Shown here piece by piece: positions 16,579-24,424 of a stretch of DNA of 46,638 bases (position 1 is its first letter; each line of letters starts with the position of its first letter). Source of the stretch: Treponema sp. (lineage in GTDB: Bacteria; Spirochaetota; Spirochaetia; Treponematales; Breznakiellaceae); contig JAITUR010000052.1 in the NCBI GenBank assembly GCA_031286205.1, forward strand, positions 1-46,638, written 5' to 3'. The notes under the pieces were generated by a model, which worked only from the letters and a program-made list of their open reading frames with translations, made no database searches and had not been told where the DNA came from. The position numbers and the translations under genes were made by a program.

Positions 16579-17442
16579 ATGAAAACAGTAAAAAGACTGT
16601 TAGGAATTGCCGTAATTGTTACGGTAATTGGATTGGTAGTTACAGCTTGCGATGAGTCGCACACTTGCGAGTTCACCGGCTGGGAAATTTCAACCACAGC
16701 AAATTGTAAAGACATTGCAATCCAAACAGGAACTTGCAGTTGCGGAGAAACAACAACCCGCAATGAACCCGATGGAACCATAGACGCAAGCAATCACGAC
16801 CACAGTATTGTAGCAGGTTCAGGCAGTTTAATTTGCAGAAGAACAAACTGCGAACATCAGTACGCAATCGGCGACATAGGTCCCGCAGGCGGGATAATTT
16901 TCTATGTTGCAGATGGACAAAACGGCAGACAAACAAGCATTACAGTACAGGCATCGCCAGACGGAACACCGGCAGACAGGGCTTGGACTGAATACACCGC
17001 CTACTACCTTGAAGCCGCTAAAACAAATGAAGGCGTTCTCTTTTGGGATCCTTCTCCTTCTGGAACACTAATTAACGGCGTAACAACCCTTACAACTGGT
17101 TTGGAAACGGAAGCCTCTCTTTTAGGGAATGGAAGGAAAGACACACAACTTATTGTAAATCATCTTGTGACGACAGATGATGTAGCTGCCAAATTATGCG
17201 CAAATAGAACAAGTGGCGGCACAGATTGGTTTCTACCAAGTTTAGGAGAATTAAATCAACTCTATCTTAACAAAGAGGCTGTTAGTGCAGCCGGTGGCAG
17301 TTTTACAAGTTGGTTTTACTGGTCTTCGTCGCAGTACGATGCGAGATTTGCGTTGAAACAGAGATTCGACAATGGCAAACAGTACTATGAATTTAAGAAT
17401 GACATAGCCTACCACTTTGTTCATGCCGTGCGAGCCTTTTAG
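16579..17442 (+). CDS. DUF1566-type lipoprotein, candidate DGR target protein
   Basis: 287 residues. Lipobox VVTAC gives lipidated C24. Residues 25-95 are Cys-rich and low in hydrophobics, and then a DUF1566/Lcl-like C-type-lectin-fold domain follows: IGDIGPAGGIIFYV, YLEAA, DWFLPSLGELNQLYLNK, FYWSSSQYD and the closing VRAF. In the last 40 residues most variable positions are encoded by codons ending in C or T and give Y, D, F, H, A or N, as expected when AAC/AAT codons of a template are changed at adenines. This is the signature of a diversity-generating-retroelement variable region. Hairpins follow at once. A strong AAGGAG sits 6 bases before the ATG. A surface binding role is inferred. Confidence 0.8.
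   Translation: MKTVKRLLGIAVIVTVIGLVVTACDESHTCEFTGWEISTTANCKDIAIQTGTCSCGETTTRNEPDGTIDASNHDHSIVAGSGSLICRRTNCEHQYAIGDIGPAGGIIFYVADGQNGRQTSITVQASPDGTPADRAWTEYTAYYLEAAKTNEGVLFWDPSPSGTLINGVTTLTTGLETEASLLGNGRKDTQLIVNHLVTTDDVAAKLCANRTSGGTDWFLPSLGELNQLYLNKEAVSAAGGSFTSWFYWSSSQYDARFALKQRFDNGKQYYEFKNDIAYHFVHAVRAF
17317..17439 (+). other. Candidate DGR variable region
   Basis: The end of the lipoprotein gene from the WSSS motif to the final codon. Aromatic and acidic residues encoded by TAC, TAT, TTT, GAT, GAC and CAC alternate with invariant family residues (A, Q, G, VRAF). All these codons are reachable from AAC or AAT by changing adenines only. No template repeat or reverse transcriptase is in the window, so this call rests on codon pattern and position. 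Confidence 0.45.
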
Positions 17443-17447
17443 GCTCG
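17431..17447 (+). terminator. Hairpin spanning the stop codon of the DUF1566 gene
   Basis: Perfect inverted repeat CGAGCCT-TTT-AGGCTCG that includes the last codons and the TAG; CGAGCC then occurs once more directly after. It has no U-run, so it is either a cruciform of the type that follows DGR variable regions or an mRNA-end structure. Confidence 0.5.
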
Positions 17448-17468
17448 CGAGCCGATAGGAAGGATTAA

Positions 17469-17525
17469 ATGGGTGCTAGTGCACCCGACATCTTCCGGGC
17501 TTTTAATAATTTAACCTTACTTTAG
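17469..17525 (+). CDS. Possible 18-residue peptide gene
   Basis: ATG 17469 follows AGGAAGGA, a ribosome-site context very like that of the preceding lipoprotein gene (ATAGGAAGGAGTTAA against ATAGGAAGGATTAA). The frame runs 18 codons and ends at the first base of the large hairpin. It may be a relic of a duplicated gene start. Confidence 0.2.
   Translation: MGASAPDIFRAFNNLTLL
17471..17486 (+). repeat. Perfect hairpin GGGTGC-TAGT-GCACCC
   Basis: Six-base-pair stem with a four-base loop, about 30 bases past the stop of the candidate variable-protein gene. Size and place resemble the cruciforms seen after DGR variable regions, but the loop is not the usual GNRA type. Confidence 0.6.
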
Positions 17526-17561
17526 TGCGGTCAGCGTCAACTGTGTTGACGCTGACCGCAC
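17525..17561. terminator. 16-bp perfect inverted repeat with 5-base loop
   Basis: GTGCGGTCAGCGTCAA and its exact reverse complement are separated by CTGTG. It is by far the strongest palindrome in the window. It lies between the DUF1566 gene and the convergent lipoprotein operon, so a bidirectional terminator is the simple reading, though no T-run flanks it. A TGAAAC-AAA-GTTTCA hairpin (17576-17590) follows. The rest of 17562-17671 shows nothing recognisable. Confidence 0.75.
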
Positions 17562-17671
17562 ACTTTAATCGAACATGAAACAAAGTTTCACGACAACCGT
17601 TTAACTATTAAAAAGGGGTGTTGCGCCGTGCTTTTAATTGGCGGGGGTTGTCTAACTTCTAATTTCCAGTC

Positions 17672-18655
17672 CTAATTCTTATCGTCCAATATTCCTATAG
17701 TCCCGCCGTTTTGGGTAAAATCAGCGTCTTCCTCTATATACACATCAAAACCTGTATTGCCGGAGATTGTTCCGCCGTTCATTTCAAAGGCTCCGCTGTT
17801 TATTTTTACGCCGCCGCCGGTACTATTTCCTGTTATGACAACACCGGAATTCATTTTTAATGTTCCATGTTCCACTTCTATAAGTGCAGGGGCTGCACCG
17901 CCGGTTATTGTTAAAGTACCTATCAAACCATCCAAACCAACGATATCATCTTCCATGCCAAGGATAACAGTAGGGGTACAAAAATCATCAAAAGGAAGTT
18001 GGAAAACAGGGGTGCCACTAATAGATGTTATCTTCCTATTTCCCATAGGAAGTATGGTGTAAGTATCAGCACGGGAAGTAAAACACTCATACTTAAAGGA
18101 AAGTGTACTGTCAGCAATCAAATCATTTGTAATAAAAATAATTCCTCCATACTTGAGACTGCTTAGATGATCATCTTGGTTAAAAATGGCATTAAATGTA
18201 GCCCAATCACTAACATCCGTAGCGGACTGCGTTACTATTTCTACTTCGTTTACCATATTAGTGCGAACCTGAAAATCTTTTACCCTGCCATATTTTGTCA
18301 TTGAAAATTCACCGGTTAAAGAATCTATCCATCCACGGCGAATTTCAATTGTCCATGGTCCCGGAGCGAGTCTAAAAGTAATGTCAACAATTTGAGTACC
18401 AGAAAAAACCGGTCCTTGTGTAATGGTTTCCCCAAATGCATTGGTAAGCGTTACGATGTAGTCCCCCGCATAACCAAAAGCTGCTTGCCGTGCGGAAGAA
18501 CTTGTCCCCATTTGTGCGGGCAAGTCCGGGTCGATAATGGTAATTCTAAAACCGGTTCCGCCGCCTTCATAATCGCTGAAACATCCTGCCAAAGACAATA
18601 CCAAAAAAATCATACCTAATGCCGCTATAATTGCAGTTATCTTTATTGTTTTCAT
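17672..18655 (-). CDS. Lipoprotein with C-terminal beta-helix-type repeats
   Basis: 327 residues from ATG 18655, chosen because GGAGG lies just upstream; a GTG four codons earlier overlaps that site. The signal peptide ends in the lipobox LSLAGC (lipidated C25). Residues 30-150 form a beta-rich domain of unknown family. From about 240 on there are glycine- and asparagine-rich short repeats (MNSGVVITGNSTGGG, INSGAFEMNGGTISGN), as in right-handed beta-helix surface proteins of treponemes. The array is short, about three turns, and the protein ends abruptly. It is the last gene of a four-gene unit with the FecR protein, the outer-membrane protein and a secreted protein. Function unknown. Confidence 0.75.
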   Translation of the reverse strand: MKTIKITAIIAALGMIFLVLSLAGCFSDYEGGGTGFRITIIDPDLPAQMGTSSSARQAAFGYAGDYIVTLTNAFGETITQGPVFSGTQIVDITFRLAPGPWTIEIRRGWIDSLTGEFSMTKYGRVKDFQVRTNMVNEVEIVTQSATDVSDWATFNAIFNQDDHLSSLKYGGIIFITNDLIADSTLSFKYECFTSRADTYTILPMGNRKITSISGTPVFQLPFDDFCTPTVILGMEDDIVGLDGLIGTLTITGGAAPALIEVEHGTLKMNSGVVITGNSTGGGVKINSGAFEMNGGTISGNTGFDVYIEEDADFTQNGGTIGILDDKN

Positions 18656-18666
18656 ATTATCCTCCA

Positions 18667-19344
18667 CTAATAATTAGACATGGGACCTAGGTCAACTGAT
18701 ATTACAAAGTCAATATCATAAAGACCTCTAAACGGTGAATCCGGGTTTGTAAATCCGCCAACGGGACTATTGGGGAATAATCCGCCGCTGGCGTTGCCTT
18801 TTGGCTCTGTCGTTCCGCCGCCTCTTTTTCCGCCGCTTGTATTACTGGAAAATCCACGGGTTACAGAACGGGAAATTCCGTTATTGCCGGAATACATTAT
18901 CTTGCCGGAAGATACTCTTACTCTGTCTACGCCCATATTAATTCTTGTTCCGCGGACAGAGGCTGTCGCGCTGGGAGTTTGTACGGTGGTGTTTGCGCGG
19001 GTTCCGGCAGGGGGAGTTACATCTACCCTTACCCTTCCTGTCTGCAGGTTTACATTAAGACTTTCCGTTCCGGCGGCTTGTTCTATTTCCGCCAATGTTA
19101 AACGGGTTAACGGACGCACAACAAGTTCTGTACTTCCTACTGCAATTATGGCTGTGCTTCTAAAACCTGTGGATATAACAGTATCGCGGGAAACAACGGT
19201 TCCTTCTCTTGCGGCAGTAAATGCCGACTGACCGGCAGGTTTAATTTCTACCTCGCCGGTTAAACTACGAATTGTACCGGTTTGGGAAAAAACGGAAAAA
19301 ACAACAGTAAATATTAATAAAACCGATAGTATTAACTTTTTCAT
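18667..19344 (-). CDS. Secreted FecR-domain protein
   Basis: 225 residues with a signal peptide (residues 1-21, ending VFSQ). Residues 22-150 form a FecR domain: GTIRSLTGEVEIKPAG, STGFRSTAIIAVG, LNVNLQTGRVRVDV, and SATASVRGTRINMGV. Here it is free of a membrane helix, unlike the FecR anti-sigma regulators, so it is more likely a structural or envelope protein. The C-terminal third is low-complexity and rich in Gly, Ser and Pro. AAGGAG precedes the ATG. The stop is 11 bases from the next gene in the unit. Confidence 0.85.
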   Translation of the reverse strand: MKKLILSVLLIFTVVFSVFSQTGTIRSLTGEVEIKPAGQSAFTAAREGTVVSRDTVISTGFRSTAIIAVGSTELVVRPLTRLTLAEIEQAAGTESLNVNLQTGRVRVDVTPPAGTRANTTVQTPSATASVRGTRINMGVDRVRVSSGKIMYSGNNGISRSVTRGFSSNTSGGKRGGGTTEPKGNASGGLFPNSPVGGFTNPDSPFRGLYDIDFVISVDLGPMSNY

Positions 19345-19384
19345 AAAAACTCCTTAAATACTACTACTGTAATACATTGTATCA

Positions 19385-20623
19385 CTAGTATATGGAAAAA
19401 ACAACAGATAAATTAATATTCCACATGGCATTGGCATCCGGCGCGGCATCGCCAAGGGAAGGTAGATATATTCCTCCTCCAAGGTTTAACTGCAAGTCGG
19501 AAAACGGGTTCCAGATAACTCTTGCGTAAAATTCGGGTCCTAAGAAATAGCCTCCTTTGTAGAATATGGTGTAGTTATTGCTGGAAACACGGTCGTTGCG
19601 GACAAAATACGATGCAGAAACACTTGCTCCAAATTTCTCCGCCAAACGAGCGGAATAGTTCAGTTTTAATGCTGTAATTGCAGACATTTTAGGCTCGATT
19701 ATCTGCCCGTAGCCTTTTGAAGTTATAGGAACAAATGCGCCCATAAAATCGCTTGTTCTGCCGCCGGCAAGAAAACCCGCAAACGATAAGCGGCTGTTAA
19801 AATCCGTTGGAAGAAACCAGATAAGTCCCAATTCTCCTGCAAATGCCAGATTTAAGGGTGTCTTTTTTGATGGTTCTTGCGATATTTGCAATGAGCCGCC
19901 GGCTTCCAGAAAAAATCTTCCCAAAGGTATATCGGCTTTTACCGTTAAATACTGGCTGTGGAATTTTTCTTCGTGATCCGACAAATCTATCTGCCCTATA
20001 ATGGCTGCACTTAACTTAAAAAGTTCGGCAACCGAAGGATGCTCCCAGTCAAAGGATGCTACCAGCCGGCTGGGGGCAAAATATGTTTCGGAAATATAAT
20101 CATAATAAAACTTTTGGGCGTTTCGCACACGATCTTCTTCTGTCATGTCTATACTGTTACAACCTTTGTAAAGAAAACCTGTGTACCAGATTCCAAAACC
20201 AAAACTCCCAAGATTGGATGTATGGGTAATTCGGGCTCCGTCAAAAAGCCCTTCGAATATGTAGGAAAGGGGGTCGGAATACGGTATACGCCCGGCACTA
20301 AGTCCAAGTGCGCCAAATCTCATGTATAACTCGGTATGCAAAAGTTCGGGTATAAAAGTGAATTTTTCCTTTTTATATTGAATACCTAACCCCGCATTTA
20401 CTGTAAAACTGCCGCTGTATTCGCCGTCGGGGCTGCCGCCAAAGAAAAAGGAATACCTTGGTATTAAATATGCCGTATAAGTTAAAACATTATTATCATC
20501 ATCGCTAAAATTGTCGTACAGCAAATCCTGGCTTAATAAAAGACCAAAGTCTTGCGCGGCAGCGGCAAATGGCATAAAAAAAACAAATAAACTTATTATA
20601 AATCCAAAAAATGTTTTTTTCAT
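19385..20623 (-). CDS. Outer-membrane beta-barrel-like protein
   Basis: 412 residues from ATG 20623, which has GGAGGAG at a good distance; an ATG eight codons earlier has none. The signal peptide (about 1-24) ends AAAAQ. The rest is a series of amphipathic, aromatic-rich strands with no helices or cysteine clusters, ending in VVFSIY with a terminal aromatic residue as in outer-membrane barrels. No named family is recognised. The start lies one base past the stop of the preceding gene, so the two are translationally linked. A porin or surface-adhesion role is possible but unproven. Confidence 0.7.
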   Translation of the reverse strand: MKKTFFGFIISLFVFFMPFAAAAQDFGLLLSQDLLYDNFSDDDNNVLTYTAYLIPRYSFFFGGSPDGEYSGSFTVNAGLGIQYKKEKFTFIPELLHTELYMRFGALGLSAGRIPYSDPLSYIFEGLFDGARITHTSNLGSFGFGIWYTGFLYKGCNSIDMTEEDRVRNAQKFYYDYISETYFAPSRLVASFDWEHPSVAELFKLSAAIIGQIDLSDHEEKFHSQYLTVKADIPLGRFFLEAGGSLQISQEPSKKTPLNLAFAGELGLIWFLPTDFNSRLSFAGFLAGGRTSDFMGAFVPITSKGYGQIIEPKMSAITALKLNYSARLAEKFGASVSASYFVRNDRVSSNNYTIFYKGGYFLGPEFYARVIWNPFSDLQLNLGGGIYLPSLGDAAPDANAMWNINLSVVFSIY

Positions 20624-20624
20624 A

Positions 20625-21083
20625 TTAATTCTCCTCCAGCGCTTCATTTATATCAAGCAGCCTTGCTATATAAATTAAAAGGTTTTCCCCTGTTACTGTC
20701 ATTTTGGGAAAAATCATGCCATAAATTATATCTTTGTACACAAGCTCGCGGTAGGCATAATGAGGATTTTTAAAAATGGAATACATTATTCCGCCTTTTA
20801 AGTCGAAAGAACGCATAATCAGAAGGGAAATTCCATCCAGCCGCGCAATATCACCGGGGGATACGCCTTGTGGCAGCCATTTTTGCTCTACAGCATACCT
20901 AAAAGCTTCTTCAGGATTGGAAGTGCTTAAAACATCGGCAGCATCAAGCACAAATCTAACTGCCTGAGCATAAGTTACCGTATTTGTTTCTAAAAGAGCT
21001 TCAATTTCACTTGCCGTAGATTGCGCAGGTAAAAAACCGGTTATTATTAGCAAAATAATAATAAAGAAAGCATATTTTTTCAT
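20625..21083 (-). CDS. Conserved-looking secreted protein, first gene of the FecR/OMP unit
   Basis: 152 residues from ATG 21083 (GGTGGA just upstream). The signal peptide ends near LPAQS. The mature part is about 125 residues, mainly helical, with no known motif (TYAQAVRFVLDAADVL, KNPHYAYRELVYKD). It leads the operon and has its own strong promoter. I do not recognise the family; an envelope or periplasmic helper for the barrel protein behind it is a guess from context. Confidence 0.7.
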   Translation of the reverse strand: MKKYAFFIIILLIITGFLPAQSTASEIEALLETNTVTYAQAVRFVLDAADVLSTSNPEEAFRYAVEQKWLPQGVSPGDIARLDGISLLIMRSFDLKGGIMYSIFKNPHYAYRELVYKDIIYGMIFPKMTVTGENLLIYIARLLDINEALEEN

Positions 21084-21102
21084 ATAATCCACCATATATT
21101 AC

Positions 21103-21131
21103 ATAATATCGACCTTTATTGATATTGTCAA
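21103..21131 (-). promoter_or_regulatory. Strong promoter of the secreted protein/OMP/FecR/lipoprotein unit
   Basis: On the minus strand, TTGACA (21131-21126), a 17-base spacer and TATTAT (21108-21103). The start codon is at 21083, with a short leader and a GGTGGA ribosome site. Confidence 0.75.
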
Positions 21132-21149
21132 GGGGAACGACAAAGCCGC

Positions 21150-21191
21150 TTAGCGTATTTTTTAAGGGAAATCGTGCTAAAAACACGCTAA
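21150..21191. promoter_or_regulatory. Possible operator: inverted repeat TTAGCGT...ACGCTAA
   Basis: A 7-bp perfect inverted repeat with a 28-base spacer, between the promoter of the minus-strand operon and that of the plus-strand kinase. A CGTG/CACG pair lies inside its right half. It could bind a regulator of both units. Confidence 0.35.
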
Positions 21192-21214
21192 ATATCATAA
21201 ATAAAAGTGGAAAA

Positions 21215-21242
21215 TTCTGATAAATACCATTAGAATTATAAT
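21215..21242 (+). promoter_or_regulatory. Possible promoter of the Cache-domain kinase
   Basis: TTCTGA (21215-21220), a 16-base spacer and TATAAT (21237-21242). It ends only 2 bases before the ATG at 21245, so transcription from it would begin inside the predicted first codons; either the start codon lies further in or another promoter is used. Confidence 0.35.
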
Positions 21243-21244
21243 GG

Positions 21245-24200
21245 ATGAAACTGTTCTCTTTTTTTGCTAAAAAAATTAGAAATCCTCGTTTTTTGTATTT
21301 GCAGTTGTTATTTGTAACACTTGCATTTATGCTAATGGTGCTTACAAGTGCCGTTTTTGTTTACAATATGCTTAAAAATAACATAAGACAAGATGCGAAA
21401 AACGCAATAAATCAAACACAAATTAGAATTTTAAATGAGCTTACAGAGCCGGAAACACTAATGATTCCCATTGTAAGAGAAGTACGCAATATATTTGCCA
21501 GAGGCGGAACCGCAAACAATGTGTCAAATTATTTTAACGCAATCTCCGCTGAATTATTAAAAAAAGAACATGGATTTGCTTTTGAAGGCTTGCATGGTTA
21601 TTTCGAAGCTCTTGGAGGAGTTTATATTCCCGCCCCCGGATGGACAGTGCCAGCAAATTATAATGCAAAAGAGCGTCCATGGTACATTGCGGGCATAGAG
21701 GCGGAAGGACGAATTACCGCGTCTCCAATGTTCAGAAGTCTTCGTTCGGGAAATTATCAAATTAATTATTCGTGTCAAATTTTCGATACCGAAGGAAGAT
21801 CGCTTGGTGTAATAGCCATGAATGTTCCGCTGTATAATATATCCGATTTTGTCGCAGAAATAAATATAGCCAATGGCGGATACGGGTTTTTGGTAAACGA
21901 AAATTTCGAACTTGTCGCGCATTACGAACAAAGTCTTATAGGCAGCCGAATTATAGATATAAGCTCTGCGTTTCGTGTAATGATAGAGGCTCTACAGCAG
22001 GTAACAAACGAATTTATAGAAGTTGATGCAAAAAATTATCAAAATAGAGATTCTATATTTTTCTGCCGGGAAATGGAAAATGGATGGTATTTAGGCTTAA
22101 TGATGCCTAAAAGTGAATATTATAGAAACATGGCGCCTTTACTTATATCCCTTGGGGTTTTAGCTTTTATTTTAATGGTAACAACAAATATTATATTAAT
22201 AAGAATTGACAGGGCAAAAAACAAAGTAAACAGGGCATTTAACGAACAAGGTGTTATACTTGCAGAAAATTTAAAACTTATTTTAAACAGTATAGATTCG
22301 ATGATTTATGTTACAGAACCGGATACAGGCAAAATTTTATTTATAAATGACAGCATGAAGAATCATTACAATGTCGGCAATGACTGTATCGGAGAAAGAT
22401 GTTACAAGATATTTCAAAATGGACTTGATGACCGGTGCGATTTTTGCCCGTGTTTTAAACTGGATAAAAATCCGAACGAAGTAGTTATTTGGGAAGAACA
22501 CAGCACAAAAACAAATCGAATTTACCGCAATATTGACAGATACATTTCCTGGCCGGGCGGGCAAACGGTTCACATTCAACACTCCGTTGACATGACAGAA
22601 TTAATAAGCGCAAAGGAGCTTGCGGAACAAAGCAGTCATTACAAGAGCGCATTTCTTGCAAATATGAGTCACGAAGTTCGTACTCCAATGAACGCCATAC
22701 TTGGCATAGCGGAAATTTATTTGCGCAACGAATATATATCTCCGTCTGTAGAAGAAGCATTTGCTAAAATTTACGATTCCGGAAATCTTCTGCTTCATAT
22801 TATTAACGATATTCTGGATTTATCCAAAATAGAAGCGGGAAAAATGGAGTTAATTCCCGTTAAATATAATGTCCCAAGTTTAATAAACGACTCCATACAA
22901 TTAAATCTTTTGCGCTACGAAAGCAAGCCAATAGAATGTAAAATTAATGTAGACAAAGATACTCCGCTTACTTTATACGGAGACGAGCTTCGCATTAAAC
23001 AGGTGCTAAATAATGTTCTTTCCAATGCTTTTAAATACACACATTCCGGAGAAGTAATACTGTCAGTGTCTGCAGAATATCCGAAAAACGAAGAAAAAAC
23101 GGCTATTCTTGTTTTTAATGTTAAAGATACGGGACAGGGTATGACAGAAGAACAGGTTAACAGACTTTTCGATGAATATACCCGTTTTAATTTAAAGGCT
23201 AACCGTACAACTGTTGGCACGGGTTTAGGCATGACAATTACAAAAAATATTCTTAATATGATGAATGGAACGATCAATGTAGAGAGCAGGCTTGGAGAAG
23301 GCTCCGTATTTACCGTAAAAATCCCTCAACTGCGGTTAGGTTCTTCTGTGTGCGGCACAGAGCTTGCGGATAAATTGCACAACTTTGCTTTCCACAGCAC
23401 ATCCATAGAAAAGAAATCGCGAATAATACGAGAGTATATGCCCTATGGCAGTGTTCTTATAGTCGATGATGTCGAATCCAATATATATGTCGCAAAAGGT
23501 ATGCTAATGTCTTATGGCCTAAAAATCGATACAGCAACCAGCGGTTTTGAAGCCATAGAAAAAATAGAAAAAGGCAATGTGTATGATGTTATTTTTATGG
23601 ATCATATGATGCCAAAAATGGATGGAATGGAAACTGTAAAAAGAATCCGGGAAATGAATTATAAAAATACCATTGTAGCTCTTACAGCCAATGCCATTGT
23701 CGGACAAGCCGGTGTATTTATGGAAAATGGCTTTGACGGCTATATTTCCAAACCAATAGATTCGCGCGAAATGAATCATTTATTAAATGATTTTATAAGA
23801 AATAAACAGCCGCCGGAAGTTGTACATAAAGCAAGACTCGAGCAGCAGCAAAAAAACTCGCGGCATAAAAAACAGGGAATAGAACTGTCGGATGTAGAAA
23901 GATTCTTTGTATTAGATGCAGAAAAAGCAAAAGAAGTTCTGGAAAAGATGTTTGCGCAGCCGCACGAGCTTAGCAAACCCGAGCTTGAATTATACATAAT
24001 TACGATTCATGGTATGAAGAGCGCGTTGGCAAATATCGGCGAAAAACAATTATCCGAGATCGCGCTTAGACTGGAAACTGCCGGCAGAGAAGAAAACCAC
24101 CCCATAATACTGGAGGAAACATCCGTATTTATTAAAGCGCTGCAATCCTTAATTATAAAATACAAACCGGAAGAAAAAACAGATACACAAGATACTGAAA

Positions 24201-24424
24201 TTACCGACGAAAGCAAACAATTGTTACGGGAAAAACTTGCAGACATGAAAGAAGCGTGCGTATCTTTAAATAAAAAAGCCGCAAAAGAAGCGCTGAATCT
24301 TTTAAAACAAATAAATTGGCCGCAGAATATAACTTCCGTTTTAGATAATTTATCTGTACTGCTGCTTCACAGCGCTTTCGAAGAAGTAGAATCTATTGTC
24401 GAAGATTTACTAGAACAATACTAA
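21245..24424 (+). CDS. Hybrid sensor kinase: Cache, Cys-PAS, HisKA, ATPase, REC, HPt
   Basis: 1059 residues. One membrane helix at about 18-42, an extracytoplasmic Cache domain (40-290, with NAKERPWYIAG and GVIAMNVPLY typical of dCache) and a second helix at about 298-320. A PAS domain carries C398, C401 and C403 in the same context as the first kinase in this window. HisKA follows with H476 (SHEVRTPMNAILG), then an ATPase with NVLSNAFKYT, DTGQGM and GTGLGM, a receiver with phospho-aspartate near D786 (FMDHMMPKMDG) and a C-terminal HPt domain with H922 (TIHGMKSALANIG). It can therefore run a whole His-Asp-His relay within one chain. No obvious ribosome site precedes the ATG, and the assigned start is uncertain. 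Its 3' end overlaps the convergent lipoprotein gene by 3 bases. Confidence 0.93.
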   Translation: MKLFSFFAKKIRNPRFLYLQLLFVTLAFMLMVLTSAVFVYNMLKNNIRQDAKNAINQTQIRILNELTEPETLMIPIVREVRNIFARGGTANNVSNYFNAISAELLKKEHGFAFEGLHGYFEALGGVYIPAPGWTVPANYNAKERPWYIAGIEAEGRITASPMFRSLRSGNYQINYSCQIFDTEGRSLGVIAMNVPLYNISDFVAEINIANGGYGFLVNENFELVAHYEQSLIGSRIIDISSAFRVMIEALQQVTNEFIEVDAKNYQNRDSIFFCREMENGWYLGLMMPKSEYYRNMAPLLISLGVLAFILMVTTNIILIRIDRAKNKVNRAFNEQGVILAENLKLILNSIDSMIYVTEPDTGKILFINDSMKNHYNVGNDCIGERCYKIFQNGLDDRCDFCPCFKLDKNPNEVVIWEEHSTKTNRIYRNIDRYISWPGGQTVHIQHSVDMTELISAKELAEQSSHYKSAFLANMSHEVRTPMNAILGIAEIYLRNEYISPSVEEAFAKIYDSGNLLLHIINDILDLSKIEAGKMELIPVKYNVPSLINDSIQLNLLRYESKPIECKINVDKDTPLTLYGDELRIKQVLNNVLSNAFKYTHSGEVILSVSAEYPKNEEKTAILVFNVKDTGQGMTEEQVNRLFDEYTRFNLKANRTTVGTGLGMTITKNILNMMNGTINVESRLGEGSVFTVKIPQLRLGSSVCGTELADKLHNFAFHSTSIEKKSRIIREYMPYGSVLIVDDVESNIYVAKGMLMSYGLKIDTATSGFEAIEKIEKGNVYDVIFMDHMMPKMDGMETVKRIREMNYKNTIVALTANAIVGQAGVFMENGFDGYISKPIDSREMNHLLNDFIRNKQPPEVVHKARLEQQQKNSRHKKQGIELSDVERFFVLDAEKAKEVLEKMFAQPHELSKPELELYIITIHGMKSALANIGEKQLSEIALRLETAGREENHPIILEETSVFIKALQSLIIKYKPEEKTDTQDTEITDESKQLLREKLADMKEACVSLNKKAAKEALNLLKQINWPQNITSVLDNLSVLLLHSAFEEVESIVEDLLEQY

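Noticed and set aside
17672-21083. Iron-regulated FecI/FecR/TonB-type system
   Set aside because: The FecR protein has no membrane helix or sigma factor partner, and the barrel protein lacks plug or TonB-box features.
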